DNA of 64,000 nt from an uncultured Opitutia bacterium (GCA_903820035.1 CAIJFT010000331.1:1-64000), one strand, 5' to 3'. Shown: positions 6,901-15,756, counted from the first letter of the stretch. The notes: generated by a model from the letters alone, not told the origin. Numbers and translations: made by a program.

Positions 6901-9846
6901 GGCGGCGCGAAGGAAGGGGGAGGTGGCGGTGTCGGCGCGGGCGACCAACTCGGGCGGGCCTGCGGCGATGATTTGGCCGCCGCGGGCGCCGGCGTCGGGG
7001 CCGACCTCGATCAGCCAGTCGGCGGATTTCAGGACGTCGAGATTGTGTTCGATGACGACGACGCTGTGGCCGCGATCGACGAGGGCCTGCAGGACACCGA
7101 GCAGGCGTTTCACATCGTGGCGGTGGAGGCCCGTGGTGGGTTCGTCGAGGAGGAGCAGGGCGCCGGCGGTGGCGGCGCCCGGTTGAGCGTTGAGGGGGGA
7201 GAGTTGAGGGTTGAGCGTTGAGAGCTGAGAGTTCGGAACTTGTTCTGCCGTGTAGGCACCGAGGTAGCGGACGAGTTTGAGGCGTTGGGATTCGCCGCCG
7301 CTGAGGGTGTTGAGCGGTTGGCCGAGCGTGAGGTAGCCGAGACCGACGGCGTCGAGGCTGGCGAGGCGGGTTTGGATGGCGGCGTGCGCGACGAAGAGCG
7401 GCAGGGTGTCGGTTACGCTGGTCGCGAGCAGATCCGCGACCGAGCGGCCGTTCCACTGGATGGCGAGGACTTCGGGTTTGAAGCGGCGTGATTCGCAGAC
7501 GGGGCAGGGGACAAAGACGTCGGAGAGAAACTGCATCTCGACGCGTTCGTAGCCGAGGCCGAGGCAGTGATCGCAGCGGCCCTCGCCGCTGTTGAACGAA
7601 AAGCTCGAGGCGTTGAACCCGGCGGCGCGGGCCGCGGGGGTCGCGGCATAGAGTTCGCGGATCAGTTCCCACGCCTCGGTGTAAAGCGCGGGGTTTGAGC
7701 GCGGCGTGCGGGAGAGCGGCGATTGGTCGACGAGGACAATTTCACCGATGACGAGGTCGCTCTGGATCGACTCGATGACGGCGGGATCCTCGGCGAGGAT
7801 GTGCCGCTCGGTGAGCAGGCCCTGGTGGATGACGTGGTCGAGCAACGTCGATTTGCCGGAGCCCGAGACGCCGCTCAGGCAGACGAGGCGTTGCAGGGGA
7901 AGGCGCAATGAGACGCGGTCGAGGTTGTGCTTGGTCGCATGCGTGAAGCGGAGCGACGGGTGCGCGGCGGGCACGGGGCGGCGGGAGGCGGGTGGGGCGA
8001 TGGTTTCGACGCCCGAAAAGTAACGGCCCGTGATGCTTTGCGGCGCGCGCAGCAGGCCCGGGATGTCGCCTTGAAACACGATGTGACCGCCGCGGCTGCC
8101 GGGTTCGGGCCCGACCTCGATGACGTGATCGGCGGCGCGGATCATCGCCTCGTCGTGTTCGACGACGACGACCGTGTTGCCGGCGTTGGTCAGGGTGCGG
8201 ATGATCGCGATCAGCCGGTCGATATCGCGCGGGTGCAGGCCGACGCTCGGTTCATCGAGGACGAACAAGGTGTCGATCAGCGAGGTGCCGAGGCAGCTCG
8301 TGAGATTTACGCGTTGCACCTCGCCGCCGGAGAGGGTCTTCGACGAGCGGTCGAGCGTGAGGTAACCGAGTCCGACCTCTTGCAGATAACGCAGGCGGCT
8401 AAGGATCGAGTCGCGGGCGAGGGTGGCGGAGCGAACCTCGCCAAGCGTGGACTTGGAGGCGGATTCGGTGACGAGGTGGACGAGGTCGTCGACGGGAAGT
8501 TGGTAGAGTTCCGGCAGGGTGCGCCCCTGCCATTTCCAGCAGCGGGCCTCGGGTTGGAGCCGGGATCCGCCGCAGTCCGGGCAAGGGTTGTAGGCGCGGT
8601 AGCGCGAGAGGAAGACGCGCACATGCATCTTGTACGTCGATTTCTCGAGCCAGCGGAAAAAGCCCTTCAGGCCGTACCAATACTGCGGCCACAGCTTGTG
8701 GTTCTCTTCGCCGTAGTCCGGCTCGCCGTCGACGATGTAGCGCTGCTGCTCGGGCGGGAGCGAGGCGAACGGGAGGTTGGTCGGAATCTTTTTCTTTTTA
8801 GCGAAGACGAGCAGGTCCTGCTTCGAGTCGCCGTAGACTTCGCTTTCCCAGCATTTGATGGCGCCGCCGTCGATCGACCGCGAATGGTCCGGCATCGCGA
8901 GGCGGTAATCGATCTCGATGATGCGGCCGAATCCGCGGCACTTTGGGCAGGCCCCAAGGGGGGAGTTGAACGAAAATAATGCGGGGGAAGCGGCGCGGAA
9001 GGTCCGGTTGGAACCCGGCGAGTGCAGGCCGCGCGAGTAGTGGCCAAGCGGGGCGAAGCTGTCGGCGGCGAAGAGCCGCATTTCGCCCTGTCCGAAGTGA
9101 AGCGCGGTCTCGACGGCCTCGAGGCAACGCGCCTGTTGGTCGGCTTCCAGGGTCAGCCGGTCCTGCGCGACGTGCAGCGAGGGGGAGGCCGAAAGCCGGG
9201 CATCGAGCTCGGCACGGTCCAATCCGATTAGATCGTCGATGCGGTGGGCGGTGAGCGGGCCGTGGGCGGCGGGGATCAGGACGCGGACGTAGGACTGGCC
9301 CTTGAGATTGGAGAGGATCTCGGGCCACGTGAGTTTCTCGGGTTTGGTGACGGCAAAGGTTACAATCACTGTGCGCCCCGGATGGGCGGCGCGCACCTTG
9401 GTCCAGATCGTCTGCGGGTTGTCGTCCTCCACTTTTTCGCCGGTCGCGGGATCGAAGCAGGCGGCGACGTGGCTGAACCAGACTTTGAAAAAGTCGGTGA
9501 GCTCCGTCATCGTGCCGACGGTGGAGCGCGAGGTTTTGACGGTGTTGGTCTGCTCGATTGCGATCGATGGCCGGATGTTTTCGATCGAGTCGACGCGCGG
9601 CTTGTCGAGCAGGTCGAGGAACTGGCGCGTGTAGGCGCTGAACGTTTCGACGTAGCGCCGCTGGCCTTCGGCATGCAGCGTATCAAAGACCAGCGAAGAT
9701 TTCCCGGCGCCGCTCAGACCGGTGACGGCGATGTAGCGGCCGAGCGGAACGTCGAGGTCGAAGCCCTTGAGATTGTTCTGCCGCACGCCGCGCAGGCGGA
9801 TGCATTCGGGCGGGGTGGCGGCGGGCGCGGTGACGGAGGGAGGCAC
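3955..9846 (-). CDS. uvrA: Tandem (double-length) excinuclease ABC subunit UvrA, 1963 aa with four ABC ATPase domains
   Basis: Four Walker A motifs (GLSGAGKSS, GVSGSGKST, GVSGSGKST, GPSGAGKST), four LSGGE signatures, multiple CxxC zinc motifs; two UvrA-like halves. Confidence 0.93.
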   Translation of the reverse strand: MPPSVTAPAATPPECIRLRGVRQNNLKGFDLDVPLGRYIAVTGLSGAGKSSLVFDTLHAEGQRRYVETFSAYTRQFLDLLDKPRVDSIENIRPSIAIEQTNTVKTSRSTVGTMTELTDFFKVWFSHVAACFDPATGEKVEDDNPQTIWTKVRAAHPGRTVIVTFAVTKPEKLTWPEILSNLKGQSYVRVLIPAAHGPLTAHRIDDLIGLDRAELDARLSASPSLHVAQDRLTLEADQQARCLEAVETALHFGQGEMRLFAADSFAPLGHYSRGLHSPGSNRTFRAASPALFSFNSPLGACPKCRGFGRIIEIDYRLAMPDHSRSIDGGAIKCWESEVYGDSKQDLLVFAKKKKIPTNLPFASLPPEQQRYIVDGEPDYGEENHKLWPQYWYGLKGFFRWLEKSTYKMHVRVFLSRYRAYNPCPDCGGSRLQPEARCWKWQGRTLPELYQLPVDDLVHLVTESASKSTLGEVRSATLARDSILSRLRYLQEVGLGYLTLDRSSKTLSGGEVQRVNLTSCLGTSLIDTLFVLDEPSVGLHPRDIDRLIAIIRTLTNAGNTVVVVEHDEAMIRAADHVIEVGPEPGSRGGHIVFQGDIPGLLRAPQSITGRYFSGVETIAPPASRRPVPAAHPSLRFTHATKHNLDRVSLRLPLQRLVCLSGVSGSGKSTLLDHVIHQGLLTERHILAEDPAVIESIQSDLVIGEIVLVDQSPLSRTPRSNPALYTEAWELIRELYAATPAARAAGFNASSFSFNSGEGRCDHCLGLGYERVEMQFLSDVFVPCPVCESRRFKPEVLAIQWNGRSVADLLATSVTDTLPLFVAHAAIQTRLASLDAVGLGYLTLGQPLNTLSGGESQRLKLVRYLGAYTAEQVPNSQLSTLNPQLSPLNAQPGAATAGALLLLDEPTTGLHRHDVKRLLGVLQALVDRGHSVVVIEHNLDVLKSADWLIEVGPDAGARGGQIIAAGPPELVARADTATSPFLRAALQDRELQGADRGVEALALAAEDAAPYASSPQCLRLEGARENNLKNLTLSIPHRQLNVVTGVSGSGKSTLAFDIIFAEGQRRFMESMSPYARQFVEQLPRPAIDRLTGIPPTVAIEQRVTRGSRKSTVATITEVAQYLRLLYARLGTQHHPDSDLPVTPLSAGQLKALLTRVLATPKAKKAKHLYLCAPLIRGRKGHHQPIATWIASQGYTLMRADGRLTPVEGFQRLDRYKEHDIEVVVADLKATDGSSQKSAVRPNPKTSKSALTSGQSSGSQPSTLNAQLQEALHLGKGACFLLTPQGEILSWFSTTRTDIATGESFPELDPKNFSFNSPRGWCPACRGHGRVFPWMLAPVDEDEDDPAARLREFGIDSAEDVSDQGQPCPECHGARLNRIGRAVKLHRKRSQPPLSLPVLLADTPSRLLANLRNLDLDARGQLIVRDIVPQIEERLKFLDHVGLGYLSLDRPTETLSGGEAQRIRLAAQLGSNLSGVLYVLDEPSIGLHARDNDRLIDTLEALRAKGNTLLVVEHDDELMRRADTIIDLGPGAGIHGGELLAHGTPAEIAASAQSLTGIFLAKGIAHPLRGEYRAVGSGPTSPSGRQNRPKKQSKPAGDRGLHLEWLELRNATFRNLKGFDLRVPLGRLTMVAGPSGAGKSTLFRDVLHPAVSHAIKAKKKNLTGRDFVKATGFTSDAQRSTLNAQPPFASLSGANGFKSVIEVDQAPIGKTPRSTPATYLGIFDLIRQFFASLPEAKIRGYTASRFSFNTTGGRCPACEGAGRIKLEMAFMPDTYLPCDDCRGARYSAELNDITWKAKTIGQVLQLTFEEAAQFFDFHSHLSQVCQLMVDCGLGYLTLGQSSPTLSGGEAQRLKLVTELSAGLASYRERSRGELPRNLYLLEEPTIGLHLSDCEKLIRVLHALVDQGHTVVVIEHHLDLIAEADYVVELGPVGGPDGGALMYQGPLAGLLKTKASPTAPYLRAKFRS
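4803..4829 (-). repeat. In-frame heptamer array inside uvrA (encodes QRSTLNAQP)
   Basis: Coding strand CAACGCTCAACCCTCAACGCTCAACCG. Confidence 0.85.
6056..6085 (-). repeat. In-frame heptamer array inside uvrA (encodes SQPSTLNAQL)
   Basis: Coding strand CTCTCAACCCTCAACCCTCAACGCTCAACTT-type array. Confidence 0.85.
7181..7233 (-). repeat. In-frame heptamer array inside uvrA (encodes NSQLSTLNPQLSPLNAQP)
   Basis: Longest of the three arrays; lies between the ABC signature and Walker B of NBD2. Confidence 0.87.
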
Positions 9847-9927
9847 GCTTCCACGAAGTGAAGCGTCGGAAGAAATGCAACCCGCAGCGGCAATACCCGG
9901 CGGGGGCGGCGGGAGATCCCGCGGGGC

Positions 9928-10695
9928 TCAGCGGCCGGCGAGGGTGAGCTGCGCGCCGGCCGCGGCGATGGCGCGTTCGACGGCGGGGGACGGCCGCGTG
10001 TCGGTCATGATCGTCATGCGCGGGCCAAAGGGGGCGGTGAGGCTGAGGGCCTTGCGACCGAATTTAGACGCGTCGAGGGCGAAGATGACGCGTTCGGAGG
10101 CGGCGATCATTTTCCGCTGAGCGGCGATCACGAGCGGGGTCTGGTTCCACACGCCGTTTTCGGTGATGCCGCTGCCGCCGAGGATGGCGATATCGGCGTG
10201 GACCTGTTCGAGCGAGGCCTCGCATTGCGGGCCGACGAGGATGCCGGTGCGGCCGAGGATGCTGCCGCCGGTGACGATCGTCTCGGCGTTGCCCACTTCG
10301 CCGAAGAGGCTGGCGACGGGCAGGGAGTTGGTGATCACGCGCACGCGCTTGTCGGCCAGGAGCCGGGCGACGCCGTAGGTCGTGGTGCCGCCGTCGAGGA
10401 TGACGGTGGTGCCGGGCTGGACGCGTTCCGCGACGAGGCTGGCGATGGCGAATTTGCGGTCGGCCTGGCGCTGCAACTGGGCGACGAAGTCGTTTTCCTG
10501 GCCGATCAGGTCGGTCTCGATCAGCGACGCGCCGCCGTGATGCCGGCGGACGATACCCCGGTTTTCAAGCGAATCGAGGGCGCGCCGTACGGTGGAGAGC
10601 GAGCCGCCGAAGTGCTCTGCGAGTGAATGCAGGTCAGCGTATTTGTGATCGCGGATGTGCTGCTCGATGAGATCGGTGCGCTGCTTGTTGGTCAT
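9928..10695 (-). CDS. DeoR/GlpR-family transcriptional regulator
   Basis: MTNKQRTDLIEQHIRDHKYADLHSLAEHFGGSLSTVRRALDSLENRGIVRRHHGGA; HTH plus sugar-phosphate sensor domain (DGGTTTYGVARLL). Confidence 0.92.
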   Translation of the reverse strand: MTNKQRTDLIEQHIRDHKYADLHSLAEHFGGSLSTVRRALDSLENRGIVRRHHGGASLIETDLIGQENDFVAQLQRQADRKFAIASLVAERVQPGTTVILDGGTTTYGVARLLADKRVRVITNSLPVASLFGEVGNAETIVTGGSILGRTGILVGPQCEASLEQVHADIAILGGSGITENGVWNQTPLVIAAQRKMIAASERVIFALDASKFGRKALSLTAPFGPRMTIMTDTRPSPAVERAIAAAGAQLTLAGR

Positions 10696-11786
10696 GGCGC
10701 AAAGCGGGCGATGAGCTCGCGGAAGAGTTCGAGGTAGGCCTCGACCTGGCGGCGGGGGTCGAAGGTTTCCCGGGCGAAGGTCCGGGCCGCCGCGGCCCGA
10801 TCGGCGCGGGCTTGCGGGGTGGCGGTGACGAGATTTTGCAGGGCGGTGCGGAAGCCGGCGCGGTCGTCGCGGGCGATGGCCCAGCCGGTTTGGCCCGGAA
10901 CAAAGCACTCGGTGATGCCCTGGGCGGCGTAGGCAACGGCGGGCAGGCCGTGGGCCTGGGCTTCGATGAGGAAATTGGACAGCGCTTCACTCCGCGACGC
11001 ATGGACGGCGAGATCGGCCGCGACGTAGAACGACGACGGATCGCGATGGAAGCCGAGGAACTTCACGCGGTCCGCGCAACCCAGCGCGCGGGCGGTGCGG
11101 GCGCAGTCGGCCCGGGCGGGACCGTCGCCGGCGAGCCAGAGTTGCCAGTCGAGCGCGGGATCAAGTCCGGCGGCGATCTCGATCAGTTCGCGCTGGTTCT
11201 TTTCCGGACGAAACATCGCGACGCACAGCAGGACGGTGGTGGCGGGCGTGGCGCCGAGCTGGGCGCGCAGTTCGGTGCCGCGGGCGGGCGCCGCCGCGGC
11301 GGGGAAGACGAGGGAGTTATGGATGACGCGGACCTTTTCCCAGACGATGCGGTAGTGGTCTACGAGCGTGGTGCGCGCCTCGCGGCTGTTGGCGACGATG
11401 CGCGGAACGAGTGCGAGGGAGCGACGGAAGCGGTACGGCAGCGTCTTGCCGGTGCGCATCGTTGCGACGACCGGAGTGCGGGGAAACGCGCGTTGGAGAT
11501 CGCCGGCGGCACAGTTGGCCATCCGGCCCATACAAAGGATGACGTCGGGTTTTTCCGCGGCGACGGTGGCGTGGAGTCGCGGGGCGAACCAGTCGAGGCC
11601 GAGGTCGAAGGGCTGCAAGGCGCGACGGTTTACGCCGGCGGCGACGGTGGCGGCGAGCGGGCCGCCGGGGCGGAAGGTGAGCAGCGTGGTCGGATGGCCG
11701 GCGGCAGTGCAGGCATTGGCCAGCAGGACGGATTGGCGCTCCGTGCCCCCGCTGCGGAGGTGGTCTTGCAGGATCAGGATTTTCAT
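10692..11786 (-). CDS. Glycosyltransferase family 4 (GT-B fold)
   Basis: MKILILQDHLRSGGTERQSVLLANA ... PEKNQRELIEIAAGL ... SRSEALSNFLIEAQAHGLPAVAY; 4-nt ATGA overlap with the DeoR gene. Confidence 0.9.
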   Translation of the reverse strand: MKILILQDHLRSGGTERQSVLLANACTAAGHPTTLLTFRPGGPLAATVAAGVNRRALQPFDLGLDWFAPRLHATVAAEKPDVILCMGRMANCAAGDLQRAFPRTPVVATMRTGKTLPYRFRRSLALVPRIVANSREARTTLVDHYRIVWEKVRVIHNSLVFPAAAAPARGTELRAQLGATPATTVLLCVAMFRPEKNQRELIEIAAGLDPALDWQLWLAGDGPARADCARTARALGCADRVKFLGFHRDPSSFYVAADLAVHASRSEALSNFLIEAQAHGLPAVAYAAQGITECFVPGQTGWAIARDDRAGFRTALQNLVTATPQARADRAAAARTFARETFDPRRQVEAYLELFRELIARFAP

Positions 11787-11827
11787 TGCCCGGCGGCGGG
11801 GCGGGCCGAAGGTTGGCCCGTCACGGT

Positions 11828-12283
11828 ATGAACTCTCCCTTGCTGCAATTGCTCGTGCGCTGGCTGGTGCTGGCGCTGGGTGTGATGCTCGCCACGAAGA
11901 TCGTCCCCGGCATCACGTGTGCCGACGGATCCACGTTATTCGCGGTGGTGGTGGTGCTGAGCTTCCTCAACCTGATCCTGAAGCCGCTGTTGTTGTTGTT
12001 CACACTGCCGTTCATTATTCTGACGATGGGGCTCGGGGTGCTTGTGATCAACGCTTTGCTCTTTCTCTTTGTGGGAGAGGTGGTGCGGGGGTTTCAGGTG
12101 GGTGGGTTTTGGTCTGCCGTGGGAGGGTCGCTCGTGGTGAGTGTCACGAGTTTGCTGGTGAATGCTTTTCTGCGGCGGGGCGGTCCGCCGCGCGGGGGTT
12201 CGCCTCGACCGGGACCATCCCCGGTCTCAAGTCCTGTCGCGCGGGCACCTCGGCCGAAGCCGGACGATGTGATTGATATTTGA
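11828..12283 (+). CDS. Small four-TM membrane protein, phage-holin-family-4 (superfamily IV) type
   Basis: MNSPLLQLLVRWLVLALGVMLATKIVPGITCADGSTLFAVVVVLSFLNLILKPLLLLFTLPF. Confidence 0.85.
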   Translation: MNSPLLQLLVRWLVLALGVMLATKIVPGITCADGSTLFAVVVVLSFLNLILKPLLLLFTLPFIILTMGLGVLVINALLFLFVGEVVRGFQVGGFWSAVGGSLVVSVTSLLVNAFLRRGGPPRGGSPRPGPSPVSSPVARAPRPKPDDVIDI

Positions 12284-12440
12284 CCGGAGATGGTCGGACG
12301 GGATCGGGCTTGGCGGGAAGGACGGGCGTTGCAGCGTCGGGGCGAGATATCCACGGGCCGGCGGGAACGGCAAAGCGAGTTGGTTTAGCCCGAACCAGAT
12401 TCCGTTTGACGGTGGTTTCGGGCGTCCTGACGTTCTGGGC

Positions 12441-13847
12441 ATGGCTGAAGCTACGGAATATGATCTCATTGTCATTGGTGGTGGCCCGGCGGGCTACGCG
12501 GGTGCCATTCGCGCCGGACAACTCGGCAAGAAGGTCGCCTGCATCGAACTCGAGCGGGCGGGTGGCACCTGTCTGAACTGGGGCTGTATCCCGACCAAGG
12601 CGCTCCTGAAAAGCGCGGAGTTGTTCCGCTCGCTGCAGAAGGTCGAAGCTTTCGGGCTCAGCGTGAAGGAAGCCGGCTTTGACTTCGGCAAGGTGATGGA
12701 CCGCTCCCGCGGGGTGGCGGGTCAGATGGCCAAGGGCGTGGAGTTCCTTTTCCGCAAGAACAAGGTCGATTACTTTGTTGGTCGTGCGCAGGTCACCGTA
12801 CCGGGCATGGTCGAAATCGTCGACGGCGAGCATAAGGGAAAATTTTTCAAGACCAAGAATGTGCTGCTCGCGACGGGCTGCAAACCGCGCCGCCTGCCGG
12901 ACATTCCAGTCGACGGGCAACGCGTGTTGACGTCGCGCGAGGCCTTGGAGCCGCGCCAGACGCCGCCGAAGTCGATTGTGATCATTGGCGCGGGTGCGAT
13001 CGGGGTGGAGTTCGCGTATTTTTACAATGCCTTCGGCTCGAAGGTGACGCTGGTGGAGATGCTGCCGCAGATCGTGCCGGTGGAGGACGAGGATGTGGCG
13101 CGGACGCTGCAGCGCTCGTTTGAGAAGCAGGGGATCGCGGTCCACACGGCCACGAAGGTGGAGAACGTGCGCGTTAGTAAGGACAAGGTCGGGATGTCGC
13201 TGCTGAAGGCCGGCGAGGCGGTCCCGACGGAGATCGAGGCGGAGTCCCTGCTCATCGCGATCGGCGTGGTGCCGAACCTTGAGGGCACGCTGTCGGCGAA
13301 GCTGAAACTCGAGCTCGACCGCGGCTACGTGAAGGTGAACGACAATTTCGAGAGCAGTGTGAAGGGCATCTACGCGGCGGGCGATATCATCGGACCGCCG
13401 TGGCTCGCGCACGTGGCGACCTACGAGGCGGTCAATGCGGTGGCGGCGATGTTCGGCCATCACCACGGCGGGCGCGTGAAGATTTTCCCGGGCTGCACCT
13501 ACTGCCAGCCCCAGATTGCGAGCGTCGGTCTCACCGAAAAGGCGGCGAAGGAAAAAGGGCTCAGTTACAAGGTCGGCAAGTTTCCTTTCTCGGCGTCGGG
13601 CAAGGCGGTCGCCGCGGGTGATTCGGAGGGCTTTGTGAAGGTGATCACGGACGCGAAGACCGGGGAGATCCACGGGGTGCATATTCTCGGCAACGAGGCG
13701 CCGGAGTTGATCGCCGAATACGTGCTGGCGATGAACATGGAGGGTACGGTCGACGAAGTGCACCGCTCGATCCATGCGCATCCGACGTTGAGCGAGGCGT
13801 TGATGGAGGCCGCGGCGGCGACCGCCGGCGAGGCGATTCATATCTGA
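12441..13847 (+). CDS. lpdA: Dihydrolipoyl dehydrogenase
   Basis: MAEATEYDLIVIGGGPAGYAGAIRAGQLGKKVACIELERAGGTCLNWGCIPTKALL; redox CxxxxC motif. Confidence 0.96.
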   Translation: MAEATEYDLIVIGGGPAGYAGAIRAGQLGKKVACIELERAGGTCLNWGCIPTKALLKSAELFRSLQKVEAFGLSVKEAGFDFGKVMDRSRGVAGQMAKGVEFLFRKNKVDYFVGRAQVTVPGMVEIVDGEHKGKFFKTKNVLLATGCKPRRLPDIPVDGQRVLTSREALEPRQTPPKSIVIIGAGAIGVEFAYFYNAFGSKVTLVEMLPQIVPVEDEDVARTLQRSFEKQGIAVHTATKVENVRVSKDKVGMSLLKAGEAVPTEIEAESLLIAIGVVPNLEGTLSAKLKLELDRGYVKVNDNFESSVKGIYAAGDIIGPPWLAHVATYEAVNAVAAMFGHHHGGRVKIFPGCTYCQPQIASVGLTEKAAKEKGLSYKVGKFPFSASGKAVAAGDSEGFVKVITDAKTGEIHGVHILGNEAPELIAEYVLAMNMEGTVDEVHRSIHAHPTLSEALMEAAAATAGEAIHI

Positions 13848-13918
13848 AGATTTCGCGTTCGGGCGCAACCCGCCGCGTGAGCGCTGGAGGCTTCCGAACG
13901 GAAATTATATCGGTTTGT

Positions 13919-14011
13919 CCCGCCGCTCGCACGGCGGGCTGGAACGAGGCGGAGGAGACCGGAACCGATTCCAACAGGCCCCACCGCGGCGGGTTGCCGC
14001 GGTGCGACTAC
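13919..14011. repeat. REP-like palindrome pair in convergent lpdA/ppaC spacer
   Basis: CCCGCCG/CGGCGGG hairpin (13919-13938) and CACCGCGGC-gggtt-GCCGCGGTG (13982-14004), the latter preceded on the minus strand by GTAG that includes the TAG stop of the downstream gene. Confidence 0.6.
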
Positions 14012-15756
14012 GTCCGCTTCTTCCGGAATGGCGCGCCGCTTTTGCCGGAGGGTAGGGCCCCGTCGGAGGCGAGTTCCTTGATTAGACTCGTGAGGTACGG
14101 AATCAGTTGCTTTTTGCGGCTCACGATACCGGGCATGTCGAAGATTTCGTCACGCTCCACGTGCGGATAGCGGATCCGCTGAATGAAGACCGCGTCTCCT
14201 TTTACGAGCAGGAGGGAGTTTTGCGTGTTGATGTCTGTCACCAGCAGCGCGGCGAACGCCAGTTTTTCCTCTTCCCTCAGTTCGCGGACTGCGTTGGCGA
14301 TGGGCTTGGCGTGCTGCCAGAAATTGCCGAAGCCGAGTTCCTCGACTTGAGAGACCGCGAAGCGCAGGCCTTCCTCCTCGTAGATCTTGAAGTCGGAGCG
14401 CACCACCTTCTCCGGCGGATTCGCAAGAATGACGGAACCGGAGTTGAAGATTTCGTCGGCGAGTTGCTTGGAGTTCACGCCGGAGACCTCGGAAAGCCAG
14501 GCGAGCAGGATCGCGTCCTTGCCGGTGGTCGTCGGGCCGTTGAGGTGCAGCGTGTCCGAAATGAGACCCGCCATCATGATCCCGGCGACCTCAGGCGATG
14601 GTAAAAGGCTTTCGCGCCGGAAGAGGTCGGCGACGATCGTGCAGGTCGAACCGACGGGCTCGTTGATGAAGAGAATCGGCTGGGCGGTATTGACCGCCCC
14701 GAGGCGGTGGTGATCGATGATCTCCGTGATGGTGACCTCGTCGGCACCGGGCACGGCTTGGCTGAGTTCGTTGTGATCGACGAGGGCGAGGCGGGTGCGG
14801 ACCGGCTTGAAGATATCGCTCTTGGTCAGGATACCGACGAGGGCGCCGGCGTCATTGGTCACAAAGACCGCATGGTTGGTCACCGAGAATTTCTTTCGGA
14901 CATCGGCAATGCGGGTGGCGGGGTCGACCGAGTCGACCTCGCGGTCGATGATGCGCTCGATGCTTGAGGCGGTCCGGACGACCCACGCGGTGGTGGCCGA
15001 GTCGTGCGGGCTCATAATGATGCTGACCCCGTTGGTCCTGGCCAACGCGATCGTCTCTTCGTCCATCTCGAGATTGCTCGTGATCACCAAGGCGCGGATG
15101 CCGAGCTCAATCGAGCGGCGCTGCACGTCGCTCCGGTCGCCGACGATGATGATGGATTGGGAGGCGGGTATGTTCTCCTTTAAGGAGATGCTCCAGAAAG
15201 AGCGGATGTCCATGGTGCCGAGCCGGACGAAGAGGTCCTCGACCTTTTCGCCGTCGACCACGTGGACGACCCGGCCCTTCAAGGCGCGGGCGATGGCTTC
15301 GAGCGAGGTGTGGACCTGGCGCATTAGCCGCGGTTCGTTGACCCGCGGAATGAAGAACCCGCCCAAGTGCGTCATTGAAATGGCGCCGACGGGGCGGTTC
15401 CGCGGGCCTGTGACCGGCAGTACGCGGATGTGGTGGCGGTCGATCAATTCGAGAGCCTCGGCGCAGGTCGCGTGTTCGTCGACGGAGATGACGTTCGAGG
15501 TCATCAGGTCGTGGACGCGCGGAGAGACATCGCTCAGGTAGTGCGGCAGCGGGTGCTTGAAGCGGGCGAGAATGGTGTCGATCCGGGCGTTGGAATTGCC
15601 GCAACGGGCGGCGATGTAGCCGCGGTCGCCGCGGGCTTCCTTGAAGGCGGCGTAGGCGATCGCAGAGCAGATGGCGTCAGCGTCGGGATTCCGGTGCCCT
15701 ACCACATAGGTTGGGGTCTGGGGGTCGGAATTAGGCGAGGGGGCAAACGACGTCAT
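14008..15756 (-). CDS. Putative manganese-dependent inorganic pyrophosphatase (DHH/DHHA2) with CBS and DRTGG domains
   Basis: VVGHRNPDADAICSAIAYA ... DHNELSQAVPGADEVTITEIIDHHRLG; CBS-like repeats. Confidence 0.9.
   Translation of the reverse strand: MTSFAPSPNSDPQTPTYVVGHRNPDADAICSAIAYAAFKEARGDRGYIAARCGNSNARIDTILARFKHPLPHYLSDVSPRVHDLMTSNVISVDEHATCAEALELIDRHHIRVLPVTGPRNRPVGAISMTHLGGFFIPRVNEPRLMRQVHTSLEAIARALKGRVVHVVDGEKVEDLFVRLGTMDIRSFWSISLKENIPASQSIIIVGDRSDVQRRSIELGIRALVITSNLEMDEETIALARTNGVSIIMSPHDSATTAWVVRTASSIERIIDREVDSVDPATRIADVRKKFSVTNHAVFVTNDAGALVGILTKSDIFKPVRTRLALVDHNELSQAVPGADEVTITEIIDHHRLGAVNTAQPILFINEPVGSTCTIVADLFRRESLLPSPEVAGIMMAGLISDTLHLNGPTTTGKDAILLAWLSEVSGVNSKQLADEIFNSGSVILANPPEKVVRSDFKIYEEEGLRFAVSQVEELGFGNFWQHAKPIANAVRELREEEKLAFAALLVTDINTQNSLLLVKGDAVFIQRIRYPHVERDEIFDMPGIVSRKKQLIPYLTSLIKELASDGALPSGKSGAPFRKKRT

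Noticed and set aside
11828-12283. Prophage based on a holin-like protein
   Set aside because: This four-TM family is widespread as a chromosomal membrane protein; no phage structural, lysis or integrase genes nearby.
12144-13868. 574-aa minus-strand ORF
   Set aside because: Antisense shadow of lpdA.
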